A DNA stretch of 64,000 nt from Burkholderia multivorans ATCC BAA-247 (GCF_000959525.1 NZ_CP009832.1:682001-746000), one strand, 5' to 3'. Numbered from the stretch's first letter, positions 50,250-59,779 are shown. Numbers and translations: made by a program. The notes: generated by a model not told the origin, from the sequence alone.

Positions 50250-50330
50250 AGACTGCGTTCGTTCGGTCGACGCATCGACCGTCCCCACGATTCCAACCGC
50301 CGGCGCGGCCGGCATACAGGAGCGCCCAGC

Positions 50331-52187
50331 ATGACGTCGCTGCATCCCACTCTGGCGAAAGTCACCGAACGCGTGATCGCCCGCAGCCAATCGACCCGTT
50401 CCGCCTATCTGCAGCGCATCGACGGCGCGCAAGGCAAGTTCCCGGCGCGCGGCGCGCTGTCGTGCGCGAACCTCGCGCACGGCTTCGCGGGTCTCGAGGG
50501 CAGCGACAAATTCGCGATCAAGGCGATTCGCGAGCCGAATATCGGCATCGTTTCGTCGTACAACGAGATGCTGTCCGCGCATGCGCCGTACAAGGACTTC
50601 CCCGACATCATCAAGGCCGCCGCGCGCGAGAACGGCGGCGTCGCGCAGTTCGCGGGCGGCGTGCCGGCGATGTGCGACGGCATCACGCAGGGCAATCCGG
50701 GGATGGAGCTGTCGCTGTTCTCGCGCGAGGCCATCGCGATGGGCACGGCAATCGCGCTCACGCACAACATGTTCGACGCGGCGCTGTGCCTCGGCATCTG
50801 CGACAAGATCGTGCCGGGCCTGCTGATCGGCGCGCTGCAGTTCGGCCACTTGCCGACGATCTTCGTGCCGGCCGGCCCGATGACGAGCGGCCTGTCGAAC
50901 GACGACAAGGCGAAGATCCGCCAGCAATTCGCGACGGGCCAGGTCGGCCGCGACGCGCTGCTCGAAGCCGAGTCGGCCGCCTATCACGGTCACGGCACCT
51001 GCACGTTCTACGGCACGGCGAACAGCAATCAGATGCTGATGGAGCTGATGGGGCTGCATCTGCCGGGCGCCGCGTTCATCCATCCGCACACGCCGTTGCG
51101 CGACGCGCTGACGGCCGAAGCCGCGCGCCGCGTGCTCGATCTGACCGTCGAGCGCGGCCAGTACACGCCGATCGGCCACGTGATCGACGAGAAGGCGATC
51201 GTCAACGGCATCGTCGCGCTGCTCGCGACCGGCGGCTCGACCAACCATACGCTACACCTCGTCGCGATCGCGCGCGCGGCTGGCGTGCTGATCGACTGGA
51301 ACGACTTCGACGAACTGTCGGCCGCCGTGCCGCTGCTCGCGAAGATCTACCCGAACGGCAAGGCCGACGTGAACCATTTCCACGCGGCAGGCGGCGTCGC
51401 GTTCCTCGTGCGCAATCTGCTCGAAGGCGGCCTGCTGCACGAAGACGTGACGACGGTCGCCGGCAAGGGGCTGTCGCACTACACGAAGGAGCCGAAGCTG
51501 ATCGACGGCAAGCTGACGTGGGTCGACGGCGCGGCCGAGAGCCACGACACGAAGGTGCTGCGCAGCATTCGCGATCCGTTCCAGCCGGACGGCGGCCTGC
51601 GTCTGATGCAGGGCCGGCTGGGCCGCGGCGTGATCAAGATTTCGGCCGTCGCGCCCGAGCACCGCAAGGTGAAGGCGCCGGCGATCGTGTTCGACTCGCA
51701 GGAAGCGGTGCAGGAGGCGTTCGATCGCGGCGAGCTGAAGCGCGATTTCGTCGCGGTCGTGCGTTTCCAGGGTGCGCGTGCGAACGGCATGCCGGAGCTG
51801 CATCGTTTGACGCCGCTGCTCGGCGTGCTGCAGGATCAGGGCTTCCACGTCGCGCTCGTCACCGACGGGCGCATGTCGGGCGCGTCGGGCAAGGTGCCGG
51901 CCGTGATCCATCTGTCGCCGGAAGCGCTGCTCGGCGGCCCGATCGGCAAGGTGAAGACGGGCGACCTGCTCGTGATCGATGCGGAAGCCGGCGTGCTCGA
52001 CATCGAGGTCGACGCCGCCGAATGGGAGGCGCGCCCCGTCGCGCAGCCGCAGCATCAGGCCGACAACGAGGTCGGGTTCGGGCGCGAGCTGTTCGGCGTG
52101 TTCCGCGCGGCGGCCGCGCCGGCCGAGCAGGGCGCATCGGTTTTCGGGACGCTGGTCGGCGAAACGGCCGCCCGCGTCGCCGCATGA
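50331..52187 (+). CDS. edd: 6-phosphogluconate dehydratase
   Basis: Entner-Doudoroff dehydratase forming KDPG. The 618-aa IlvD/Edd-family protein shows [20 protein letters not shown], the cluster-binding Cys in [19 protein letters not shown] and the Cys in [35 protein letters not shown] and [16 protein letters not shown] are further signatures. ATG 50331 has CAGGAG upstream. It is followed by eda after 25 bases. Confidence 0.96.
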   Translation: MTSLHPTLAKVTERVIARSQSTRSAYLQRIDGAQGKFPARGALSCANLAHGFAGLEGSDKFAIKAIREPNIGIVSSYNEMLSAHAPYKDFPDIIKAAARENGGVAQFAGGVPAMCDGITQGNPGMELSLFSREAIAMGTAIALTHNMFDAALCLGICDKIVPGLLIGALQFGHLPTIFVPAGPMTSGLSNDDKAKIRQQFATGQVGRDALLEAESAAYHGHGTCTFYGTANSNQMLMELMGLHLPGAAFIHPHTPLRDALTAEAARRVLDLTVERGQYTPIGHVIDEKAIVNGIVALLATGGSTNHTLHLVAIARAAGVLIDWNDFDELSAAVPLLAKIYPNGKADVNHFHAAGGVAFLVRNLLEGGLLHEDVTTVAGKGLSHYTKEPKLIDGKLTWVDGAAESHDTKVLRSIRDPFQPDGGLRLMQGRLGRGVIKISAVAPEHRKVKAPAIVFDSQEAVQEAFDRGELKRDFVAVVRFQGARANGMPELHRLTPLLGVLQDQGFHVALVTDGRMSGASGKVPAVIHLSPEALLGGPIGKVKTGDLLVIDAEAGVLDIEVDAAEWEARPVAQPQHQADNEVGFGRELFGVFRAAAAPAEQGASVFGTLVGETAARVAA

Positions 52188-52212
52188 ATTTCCAGATCAA
52201 GGAGTGTTATCG

Positions 52213-52839
52213 ATGAAGACGATTGCCGAAATCGTGAAGCTGGGCCCCGTCATTCCGGTGCTCGCGTTCGACTCGGTCGAGCAGGGCGAGCATGTGTCGC
52301 GTGCGCTGCACGCGGGCGGCGTGAAGGTGCTCGAGATCACGCTGCGCACGCCGGCCGGCCTCGAGGCGATCCAGCGCGCGAGCCAGCTCGCGGACGACAT
52401 CGTCGTCGGCGTCGGCACGATCACGAAGCCCGAGCACTGCGCGCAGGCGAAGCGCGCGGGCGCGAAGTTCGGCGTCTCGCCGGGCCTGACGAAGGAACTG
52501 CACCTCGCGTCGCTCGACGCGGACCTGCCGCTGCTGCCGGGCGTCATGACGCCGAGCGACATCATCCAGGCGCTCGAATTCGGCTACGAGATCGTCAAGT
52601 TCTTCCCCGCGCAACAGGCGGGCGGCGTGCCGATGCTGCAGGCATTCCACGGCCCGTTCCCGACGCTCAAGTTCTGCCCGACGGGCGGCATCACGGCCGA
52701 TACCGCGCCGACTTTCCTGAAACAGCCGAACGTCGTGTGCGTCGGCGGCTCGTGGCTCACGCCGAAGGCGGCACTTGCCGCGCAGGACTGGGCCGAAGTC
52801 ACGCGTCTCGCGCAAGCCGCCAGCCAGCTGCCGCGCTAA
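52213..52839 (+). CDS. eda: KDPG aldolase
   Basis: Splits KDPG into pyruvate and glyceraldehyde 3-phosphate. The 208-aa protein has [17 protein letters not shown], the Glu motif [27 protein letters not shown] and the Schiff-base Lys in [26 protein letters not shown] follows. AAGGAG precedes the ATG. Together with edd, gntP and gntK it makes a complete gluconate-to-triose block. Confidence 0.96.
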   Translation: MKTIAEIVKLGPVIPVLAFDSVEQGEHVSRALHAGGVKVLEITLRTPAGLEAIQRASQLADDIVVGVGTITKPEHCAQAKRAGAKFGVSPGLTKELHLASLDADLPLLPGVMTPSDIIQALEFGYEIVKFFPAQQAGGVPMLQAFHGPFPTLKFCPTGGITADTAPTFLKQPNVVCVGGSWLTPKAALAAQDWAEVTRLAQAASQLPR

Positions 52840-52863
52840 GACTTGCATCCGGTGACCGTCCAA

Positions 52864-52908
52864 CCCTCGGTAAACGAGCGCTTAGTGCTTGTTTTACCGA
52901 GGGTTTTT
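52864..52908 (+). terminator. edd-eda terminator
   Basis: CCCTCGGTAAA pairs with TTTACCGAGGG around a partly paired middle, followed by TTTTT. It lies 25 bases after eda. Confidence 0.88.
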
Positions 52909-52915
52909 GCTGATG

Positions 52916-52925
52916 GAACCGGTTC
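52916..52925. promoter_or_regulatory. LacI-type palindrome before gntP
   Basis: GAACCGGTTC is a perfect 10-bp palindrome with the central CCGG of GntR/LacI-family gluconate operators. It precedes an AT-rich stretch (52938-52960). A matching LacI-type gntR gene is not in this window. Confidence 0.45.
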
Positions 52926-53060
52926 TATCCGCGGGGCGTAAAGATAAGTAAAATTCAGCGTCCTGACGGGGTGGGAACCCCCCGTGTATCGGAGACCTGC
53001 ATAGCCGGGCATACTCGCTACCACTCGCCCGGTTTCGAACAATCCAAGGAGGAGTGCCAC

Positions 53061-54422
53061 ATGGGGGCTGTCCAAGGCAGCATGCTGCTCGTATTCACGC
53101 TGATCGCGATCGCCGCGCTGATCCTGATGATCGCGCGCTTCAAGATCTACCCGTTCCTGGTGCTGATCATCGTGTCGCTCGGCCTCGGTCTGGCCGTCGG
53201 CATGCCGATGGACAAGATCGTCAAGTCGTTCGAGACGGGCACGGGCGGCACGCTCGGCCATATCGCGATCGTCGTCGGCCTCGGTACGATGCTCGGCAAG
53301 ATGATGGCCGAATCGGGCGGCGCCGAGCGGATCGCGACCACGCTGATCGACTGGTTCGGCGAGAAGAACATCCACTGGGCGATGATGTTCGTCGCGATCA
53401 TCGTCGGTCTGCCGGTGTTCTTCGAAGTCGGCTTCGTGCTGCTGATCCCGATCGCGTTCAACGTCGCCAAGCGTACCGGCAAGTCGCTGCTCGTCGTCGG
53501 CCTGCCGATGGTGGCGGGCCTGTCCGTCGTGCACGGGCTGATTCCGCCGCACCCGGCCGCGCTGCTGGCCGTTCAGCAATACGGCGCCGATATCGGCAAG
53601 ACGATCGCGTTCGGTCTGATCGTCGGCGTGCCGACCGCGATCATCGCCGGTCCGCTGTTCGCGCTGACCATTTCGAAGTTCGTGAAGCTCGCCGAAAACA
53701 ATCCGCTCGCGTCGCAGTTCGTCGATACGCGTGCCGGCGGCCGCGAGCGTCCGCTGCCGGGCTTCGGCATCACGCTGTTCACGATTCTCCTGCCGGTCGT
53801 GCTGATGCTCGTCGGCAGCTGGGCCGATCTGGTGTTCGCGCCGAAGTCGCTGCCGAACAACCTGCTGCGCTTTGCCGGCAATTCGGACGTCGCGCTGCTG
53901 ATCGCCGTGCTCGTGAGCTTCTTCACGTTCGGCAAGCTGCAGGGCTTCAATCGCGACCAGATCCAGAAGTTCTGCGGCGAGTGTCTCGCGCCGATCGCCG
54001 GCATCACGCTGATCGTGGGCGCGGGCGGCGGCTTCGGCGGCGTCCTGCGCGACAGCGGGATTTCGCAGCAGATCGTCGAAACCGCGAAGCACGCGCACCT
54101 GTCGCCGCTGCTGCTCGGCTGGTTCGTCGCCGCGCTGATGCGTCTCGCGACGGGCTCGGCGACGGTCGCGATGACGACCGCATGCGGCATCGTCGCGCCG
54201 ATCGCGGCCGCGGCCGGCACGACGGTGAGCCCGGAGCTGCTCGTGCTCGCCACGGGGTCGGGCTCCCTGATCTTCTCGCACGTGAACGATGGCGGTTTCT
54301 GGCTGATCAAGGAATACTTCGGGATGACGGTCGGTCAGACGTTCAAGACGTGGTCGTTGCTGGAAACGATCATCTCGGTGCTCGGCCTCGGCTTCACGTT
54401 GCTGCTGAGCATGGTTCTGTAA
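53061..54422 (+). CDS. gntP: Gluconate:H+ symporter, GntP family
   Basis: A 453-aa inner-membrane permease with about 12 hydrophobic segments. Family motifs are FETGTGGTLGHIAIVVGLG, VGLPVFFEVGFVLLIPIAF, GLIPPHPAALLAV and FSHVNDGGFWLIKEYFGM. A perfect AGGAGG lies before ATG 53061; in-frame ATG 52971 would put a polar 30-residue leader in front. It feeds gluconate to GntK. Confidence 0.94.
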   Translation: MGAVQGSMLLVFTLIAIAALILMIARFKIYPFLVLIIVSLGLGLAVGMPMDKIVKSFETGTGGTLGHIAIVVGLGTMLGKMMAESGGAERIATTLIDWFGEKNIHWAMMFVAIIVGLPVFFEVGFVLLIPIAFNVAKRTGKSLLVVGLPMVAGLSVVHGLIPPHPAALLAVQQYGADIGKTIAFGLIVGVPTAIIAGPLFALTISKFVKLAENNPLASQFVDTRAGGRERPLPGFGITLFTILLPVVLMLVGSWADLVFAPKSLPNNLLRFAGNSDVALLIAVLVSFFTFGKLQGFNRDQIQKFCGECLAPIAGITLIVGAGGGFGGVLRDSGISQQIVETAKHAHLSPLLLGWFVAALMRLATGSATVAMTTACGIVAPIAAAAGTTVSPELLVLATGSGSLIFSHVNDGGFWLIKEYFGMTVGQTFKTWSLLETIISVLGLGFTLLLSMVL

Positions 54423-54435
54423 CAAGGGGTAGTCA

Positions 54436-54939
54436 ATGATTTTGATCGCAATGGGCGTGTCGGGCGCGGGCAAATCGCGAATCGGCGAAATGCTGGCGCA
54501 ACGCCTGTCGTGCAGCTATACCGACGGCGACGCGTTTCACAGCGCCGCCAACAAGGAGAAGATGCACCACGGGATTCCGTTGACCGACGACGACCGCTGG
54601 CCGTGGCTGCGCGCGATCCGCGCGGCCATCGAGGAAAAGCAGCGGGCCGGCGAGACGGCCGTCTTCACGTGCTCGTCGCTGAAGCGGTCGTACCGCGACG
54701 TGCTGCGCGGGCACGACACGGACGTGCGATTCGTGTATCTGAAGGGTTCGTTCGAGGTCTTGCGCGAGCGTCTGAAGACACGCACCGGCCATTTCTTCGA
54801 TCCGTCGCTGCTGCAGAGCCAGCTCGACACGCTCGAGGAGCCGGGCCCGGACGAAGCGATCGAGGTCAGCATCGAGCTGACGCCCGAACAGATCGTCGAT
54901 CAGGTGATCGCAAAGATGGGCACCGCGCAGCAGCATTGA
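54436..54939 (+). CDS. gntK: Gluconokinase
   Basis: Phosphorylates gluconate to 6-phosphogluconate, the substrate of Edd. The 167-aa protein has the P-loop MGVSGAGKSRIG (6-17), DGDAFHSAANKEKM, PLTDDDRWPWL and TCSSLKRSYRDVLR. It starts 13 bases after gntP. Confidence 0.95.
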   Translation: MILIAMGVSGAGKSRIGEMLAQRLSCSYTDGDAFHSAANKEKMHHGIPLTDDDRWPWLRAIRAAIEEKQRAGETAVFTCSSLKRSYRDVLRGHDTDVRFVYLKGSFEVLRERLKTRTGHFFDPSLLQSQLDTLEEPGPDEAIEVSIELTPEQIVDQVIAKMGTAQQH

Positions 54940-54990
54940 GGGCAGGGCGGGACGCACGTTCCACTGACACCGCTCGATATGCCGCTGATG

Positions 54991-55034
54991 AAGGGCCGAG
55001 TCCTGTTTGCGTACAGGGCTCGGCCCTTTTTAGT
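54991..55034 (+). terminator. gntPK terminator
   Basis: AAGGGCCGAG-TCCTGT pairs with ACAGGG-CTCGGCCCTT around a short loop, followed by T residues. It lies about 50 bases after gntK. Confidence 0.9.
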
Positions 55035-55144
55035 TGGTGGGCCCGTAGCCGATCAGCGCTTCCGTGCGCTTATTCCAGCCTCATAGCACTTCGGCGATAT
55101 GGAGCCCGCACCAAGGGCATTCCGCGCTTCAGCGCGGATCTGCC

Positions 55145-55816
55145 TCAAACCGCCTCACCTTTCCCGGCAGCGCCGCCGCCTGCCTGACGCGCAATCCCGT
55201 CGAGCAGAACCTCGACCATCGTCTCGTGCACCACCGCCGGATCGAGCGCCGCATAAAGCGGCGCGGCCGCCTTGACCAGCGGATACCCCGTATCCGACAG
55301 CGCGTCCATTTCCGCGAGCTCGATGTCGTTCGCGGGCCGCGTGAGGCCGCCGGCCTCGGCCGCTGCAAGCCCGATCACGCTCGCATACCAGCCGACGCAC
55401 ACGGTCGGGCGCGCGTTCGCCGCGACGCCGGCGTCGGCGAGCGCGCGGTGCACGGCCTCGACATGCGCGAGATCGGCGGGCCCCGTGCTCATATGCCGCT
55501 GCAGCAGCCCGAACGCGACCGGATGGCGCAGCGCCAGCGCACGGTATTGGCGCGCGAGGTCGCGCAGCCGGTCGCGCCACGGCAGCGCGTCGTCGAGCGG
55601 CACGAGCGCACGCGACAGCGCGTTCGCGATCGCGCGGTTCAGCCCTTCCTTCGACTTGAAGTGATACAGCACGCTCATCGGATCGCAGCCGATCGACTGC
55701 GCGAGCTTGCGCACGCTGAACGCGGCTTCGCCGACCGTTTCGAGCAGCGCAAGCGCGGCCGCGACGATCGCTTCCTTGTCGAGGCCGCGCGGGCCTGGGG
55801 CGGATTTGTCCTTCAT
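55145..55816 (-). CDS. TetR-family transcriptional regulator
   Basis: A 223-aa regulator with an N-terminal TetR helix-turn-helix (IVAAALALLETVGEAAFSVRKLAQ, then GCDPMSVLYHFKSKEGL) and a TetR_C-type C-terminal helical domain. ATG 55816 begins 12 residues before the conserved helix; a GTG at 55837 is possible. Two palindromes lie just upstream, so it probably represses itself. The divergent neighbour, an FAD amine oxidase, is its likely target. Confidence 0.9.
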   Translation of the reverse strand: MKDKSAPGPRGLDKEAIVAAALALLETVGEAAFSVRKLAQSIGCDPMSVLYHFKSKEGLNRAIANALSRALVPLDDALPWRDRLRDLARQYRALALRHPVAFGLLQRHMSTGPADLAHVEAVHRALADAGVAANARPTVCVGWYASVIGLAAAEAGGLTRPANDIELAEMDALSDTGYPLVKAAAPLYAALDPAVVHETMVEVLLDGIARQAGGGAAGKGEAV

Positions 55817-55868
55817 CGGAGCAATGCAGCCGCGCACGGCGCGCGGCTGAAAGGTTGACGAAAGCTGA

Positions 55869-55902
55869 TTCTACACTGTAGAATTATTTCTGCGGTGTAG
55901 AA
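55869..55902. promoter_or_regulatory. Tandem TetR-type operators
   Basis: TTCTACACTGTAGAA (55869-55883) is a perfect 7-bp inverted repeat around one base. TTCTGCGGTGTAGAA (55888-55902) is a degenerate second copy, 19 bases away centre to centre. The AT-rich spacer suggests overlapping promoters. They lie just upstream of the TetR gene. Confidence 0.7.
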
Positions 55903-56093
55903 ATTGGGTGTCCCGGCACCTTTCAATGCGTGCGTTTCGCACGGTCCGGGATCCAGGCGGCCACGCGCGTGGCCGCCGTCAACACGGGCCGCTGCGCCCC
56001 GTTTCTCGTTGACACCCAAGTGGAACCGGCTGCCCCACCCGCGAAGCCCGAACGGCTCTTCGACTGGCGGCCCAAGACCATGCAAGTGCGAAC

Positions 56094-57512
56094 ATGACTT
56101 CCATTCCCTCGCTGCTCGAGCGCGAATCGCGTTTCGAAGCCACGCAACTGAATATCGAAAAAGACAACTGGAACTGGTGCGACCCGGCACGCTACGCCGG
56201 CGAACGCCCGGCGAACTGGTACGAGGCATCGCTGTCCCGCTGGGACAACGCGGCGCCGCTCGCGCACGATGCAGTGTGCGACGTGCTCGTGATCGGCGCC
56301 GGTCTGCTCGGCGCGTCGGCCGCGCTGCATCTCGCGGAGGCGGGCGTCGACACGATCCTCGTCGACAAGCATCACGTCGGCTCGGCCGCGTCCGGCCGCA
56401 ACGGCGGCCAGCTGACGCCCGGCCTCGCGCGCTGGGAAGCGGCCGACATGATCGAGCGTCTCGCGCATGAGGACGCGAAGCGGCTGTGGCGTTTCGCATC
56501 GTCGGAATCGATGGCGCTGATCGATGCGATCGCCGCGCGCTACGCGCTCGACCTCGATCGCGGGCGCGGCCACGTGACGGCCGCCGTTCATCCCGGCCAC
56601 ATGAGCGCGCTGCTCGACGGCGCGGATGCGCGCCGTCATCTCGGCGACGCGAGCGTGACGCTCGTCGGCAAGCATCAGCTGCACGACGAATACGTGCGCT
56701 CGCCGCTCTATCACGGCGCGGCGATCGATGCGCTCGGCGGCCAGCTTCATCCGCTCGCGCTCGTGCGCGGCCTCGTCTACGGCTTTCGTGCCAACGGCGG
56801 CGCGCTGTACGAATGCACGGAGGTGCTCGAACTCGACGAAACGCCCGCGGGCGTCGTCGCGACGACGCCGGGCGGCACGATCACCGCGCGCAAGGGTGTC
56901 GTGCTCGCGCTGCACAACACGACGTTCCGGCTGTTCGACGACGGCGCGGCGACGACCGTGCCGTTCTTCACGTACGTGAGCGTGACGGCGCCGCTCGAGG
57001 TCGACGTCGCGTCCCTGATGCCGGCCGGCATGCCGGTGTACGACACGCAGTTCCAGATCGACTACTACCGGCCGGTGCGCGGCAACCGGCTGCTGTTCGG
57101 CGGGCAGGGCACCGGCACCTGCTGGCCGCAGCACGATGCGAACGCGTATCTGATCACGCGATTGAATGCGGTGTTTCCGCAATACGACGGCCGGTTCGCG
57201 CTCGACTACAGCTGGAGCGGCGTCAGCGACTTCACGCTGAACGGCGCGACCGACAGCCGCAAGACCGAGGGCCGCGTGCCGGTGTACATGGTGCAGGGCT
57301 GGAGCGGGCACGGCGTCGCGCAGACGGTGCGGATCGGCAAGGCGATCTGCGACGACTTCGTCGGCCGCAACGACGACTTCTCGATGCTGACCGGCATCGA
57401 CCATCGCGAGATTCCGCTCGGCCGTCAGCTGTCGCCGGTTGCGATTCCGGCCGCAAAGGCGGCGATGAGCGTGATGAGCGCGCTGAATCCGGGGAAGATG
57501 ATCTCGTTCTGA
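56094..57512 (+). CDS. FAD-dependent amine oxidase, gamma-glutamylputrescine oxidase-like
   Basis: A 472-aa DAO-family flavoprotein. The FAD loop is VLVIGAGLLGASAALHLAEAG (about 64-84), followed by HVGSAASGRNGGQLTPG and, near the end, MVQGWSGHGVAQTVRIGKAI. The N-terminal WYEASLSRW resembles PuuB (gamma-glutamylputrescine oxidase) and related enzymes that oxidise secondary amines. The start at 56094 gives the usual length. Expected role: catabolism of an amine such as a putrescine derivative, under TetR control; the substrate is not proven. Confidence 0.85.
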   Translation: MTSIPSLLERESRFEATQLNIEKDNWNWCDPARYAGERPANWYEASLSRWDNAAPLAHDAVCDVLVIGAGLLGASAALHLAEAGVDTILVDKHHVGSAASGRNGGQLTPGLARWEAADMIERLAHEDAKRLWRFASSESMALIDAIAARYALDLDRGRGHVTAAVHPGHMSALLDGADARRHLGDASVTLVGKHQLHDEYVRSPLYHGAAIDALGGQLHPLALVRGLVYGFRANGGALYECTEVLELDETPAGVVATTPGGTITARKGVVLALHNTTFRLFDDGAATTVPFFTYVSVTAPLEVDVASLMPAGMPVYDTQFQIDYYRPVRGNRLLFGGQGTGTCWPQHDANAYLITRLNAVFPQYDGRFALDYSWSGVSDFTLNGATDSRKTEGRVPVYMVQGWSGHGVAQTVRIGKAICDDFVGRNDDFSMLTGIDHREIPLGRQLSPVAIPAAKAAMSVMSALNPGKMISF

Positions 57513-58053
57513 AGAAACGTATGTCTCGAGCATAGCGGGACAGCCCGCCGTAGGGACGTGAAGGTGCGAGAGCGGTGGAAATGGTGTAATGTGCGTCCGC
57601 TCCGTGATCATGCAAGATGTCCACTGTGGCCGCTGTGGTGGCCCGTCAGGGGCGAGCGACGTGACTTCGACGTATTACTTGCACTGTAGTGTTCTGGTCG
57701 GCGCCAGTTGAGAAGCTCGAGCGCACCATGCGTTTCTGTATAGGGGCTTCTCACGGTTGTTCTGCGTCGTCGTCGGTGATATCGCGGCAAGTTCATGTCT
57801 GAGAGTGAAGCTGCAACCCTCCAGCACTAAGTCGCTCTGCCACATGTGCAAGTGCGCATCGAACGGGAAACCTTTGAAGCGATAGCTCCGGTGCGATGGA
57901 GGAGGGAGCCGCGGTTGCTTTGGGACCGGTGTGCATGGTAAGTCGTGTAGTTCGCGACCAAGTCTCGCGTTGACCAAACGGCCAGTCTCTGGGCCTCCGA
58001 GGGCGGGTTAAAATCGCAGAGAATTCCAACATGCAAGACACACTCGGGGAAAA
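57513..58053. other. 541-base low-GC gap before the island operon
   Basis: GC content falls here and codon-like structure is lost, marking the left edge of the foreign segment. Two overlapping minus-strand frames (57675-57977 and 57827-58036) read fairly natural stretches such as RLAVWSTRDLVANYTTYH and YRFKGFPFDAHLHMWQ in different frames. These may be a frame-broken remnant. No ribosome binding site or named family was recognised. A TTAAAAT at 58009-58015 may belong to the operon promoter. Confidence 0.5.
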
Positions 58054-58458
58054 ATGGAAAACTACGCGGATGCTGCCGGACGTCACTGGGGTGATGGTCT
58101 CCTACTTGAGCGCGAAAGTCGCCTGGAGAATGCGGATCAATTGTACGGAATTGCTGCTGAATGTGCGATCAAGGCAGCCCTCGTCGCGTCTGCTGGCAAT
58201 TGTGCCTCGAATGGTCTTGCAAAAGCTTACAAGGCGCATATCGATGAGCTATGGGACAAGGTATCGGCGAATGCCATTCCAAGACATCTCGCTGCGCTTC
58301 CCCCGCTCCTGAAGATGGATAACCCATACTCGGACTGGAAGATTGATCAACGCTATGCCCGTAATGGCACTGTTACTGCAGATGCACTTGAGCGTCATAA
58401 GATGATGGCCAAGCGTCTGGTATCAGCGGTCGGCGTAGTTGGAACAAGGACGAAGTGA
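58054..58458 (+). CDS. Small HEPN-like protein, first gene of island operon
   Basis: A 134-aa mainly helical protein. YGIAAECAIKAAL (31-43) resembles the second helix of HEPN-domain proteins, and SDWKIDQRYARNGTVTADALERH (93-115) fits the final HEPN helices. The classical RNase motif Arg-x(4-6)-His is not obvious: R100-Y101 is followed by a Gly/Thr stretch and H115 is too far away. It may be a HEPN without nuclease activity or a divergent one. The stop is one base before the next start. The start has only a weak GGGG upstream. Codon use is unlike the chromosome. HEPN assignment is from pattern memory. Confidence 0.6.
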   Translation: MENYADAAGRHWGDGLLLERESRLENADQLYGIAAECAIKAALVASAGNCASNGLAKAYKAHIDELWDKVSANAIPRHLAALPPLLKMDNPYSDWKIDQRYARNGTVTADALERHKMMAKRLVSAVGVVGTRTK

Positions 58459-58459
58459 G

Positions 58460-59779
58460 ATGGCAAAGTTTGATGATGTGATCGGCATTGCGCTTGGACT
58501 TGTGAGGAAGTCAGTTGCCGGTGCACAGCCCATTCACATGGTTAGAGACACCAATGGCGCCCTGGTTGTCGTCCTACCCGATAACGCCGTTCCGGAGCAG
58601 CGGTGGAGTGAACTCGGACAGGAATTAGATTCTGCTCTTAAGCCGTATAGTCCCGGGGCAAGGCGGGTTTTGCTCTCCGCGTCGGATGTCTTGGAGCCTG
58701 CCGACGTATTTGATTCTCCGGACAAGGTGCCGGTGGAAGGGGAGCCCAACACGTGGCTGATCGATAGATTGATTACCAATCAAGATTGGTTGCGCCCTCC
58801 TTTGATTGCTGTGCCCCCGCTACCAGTTTTGGTTGCATTTAGCGTCAAAGGTGGAGTTGGGCGAACAACGGCTCTCGCTATGCTTTCGTGGTATTTGGCG
58901 CGCCAAGGCAAGGATGTTTTGGTTGTAGACCTCGATCTGGAGGCTCCAGGGATTGGGGAGCTATTGCTTTCAGAAATGCCGTCTTATGGGCTCGTTGACT
59001 GGCTTATAGAGTCCGCTAACACCGAGGACGGCGAGATGTCGCTCGACGAGTGTATCGGTATAAGTCCTATTGGCGACGATACCGCCGGCCGTGTACGAGT
59101 CCTTCCTGCATATGGGTTGGATAGTAAGGCATACATTGCCAAACTCGGGCGTATTTATGCACCGTCTATTGACAGTGAAGGTGTAGTTATAGGGTTGGCC
59201 GAGAGACTCGCGAAGCTATTGCATACAATCAATGGGTTGATGGAGCGCCCGGAAGTTGTGTTAATGGATGTCCGTGCCGGCCTCCATGATATAGGTTCAG
59301 CTGCAGTTACTCGATTGGGCGCGGAAGTGCTCTTTTTTGCGCGAAATGATTCGCAGAACTGGTGGGCGTATCGTCAACTATTTGATCACTTGAAGCACGC
59401 TCGAACCGTTGAAAACGGAATGGGTGACGACGATGATCTTCGCTGGCGCCTTAAGATGGTGGCTGCACAGACTGAACCTCGAGAGGACGTGAAGCGCGGT
59501 TGGATTAGTTCGTCTTATGACGTGTGGAATGAGTTCTATGACGACGAAACAGCGGGCGGGAATTCTGATTTCCAACCTGAGGTGTTCGATCGTTTCAGTG
59601 AGGAGGCTCCTCACTACCCATTATTTATTAGTCACGATCCGGCAGTACGTTCGTTTGTACTTAATGATGTTGCTTTGAGGCCCGATTGGTCTTATGTCGT
59701 TGGAGTGTTCGGTGATTTTTTCAAAGGCGCCGAGGATCGACTTTGGTCAACTTCCGCCGAAAAAAAGGATAGCCAGTGA
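58460..59779 (+). CDS. ParA/MinD-like ATPase with KGGVGR P-loop
   Basis: A 439-aa ATPase. The first 120 residues are a separate domain of unknown role. The deviant Walker A reads FSVKGGVGRTTALAML (about 127-142), with Arg where most ParA/MinD proteins have Lys, followed by VLVVDLDLEAPGIGELL (153-169) and a Walker B-like VVLMDVRAGLHDIG (266-279). The signature lysine (Lys130) is kept. After residue 300 comes an aromatic and acidic region (QNWWAYRQLFDHL, DDDDLRWRL, WNEFYDDE). It starts one base after the HEPN-like gene and shares GTGA with the next gene. I do not know a function; the KGGVGR type recurs in mobile, defence-like loci. Confidence 0.75.
   Translation: MAKFDDVIGIALGLVRKSVAGAQPIHMVRDTNGALVVVLPDNAVPEQRWSELGQELDSALKPYSPGARRVLLSASDVLEPADVFDSPDKVPVEGEPNTWLIDRLITNQDWLRPPLIAVPPLPVLVAFSVKGGVGRTTALAMLSWYLARQGKDVLVVDLDLEAPGIGELLLSEMPSYGLVDWLIESANTEDGEMSLDECIGISPIGDDTAGRVRVLPAYGLDSKAYIAKLGRIYAPSIDSEGVVIGLAERLAKLLHTINGLMERPEVVLMDVRAGLHDIGSAAVTRLGAEVLFFARNDSQNWWAYRQLFDHLKHARTVENGMGDDDDLRWRLKMVAAQTEPREDVKRGWISSSYDVWNEFYDDETAGGNSDFQPEVFDRFSEEAPHYPLFISHDPAVRSFVLNDVALRPDWSYVVGVFGDFFKGAEDRLWSTSAEKKDSQ

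Noticed and set aside
57675-57977. Minus-strand frame of 100 codons before the island operon
   Set aside because: It has a natural-looking middle but no ribosome site or recognised family, and the protein-like region is split between two frames. Described only as a possible remnant.
58031-58312. Plus-strand frame starting at ATG 58031
   Set aside because: It overlaps the HEPN-like gene in another frame. The 58054 frame is longer, has a helix-like composition and ends one base before the next gene.
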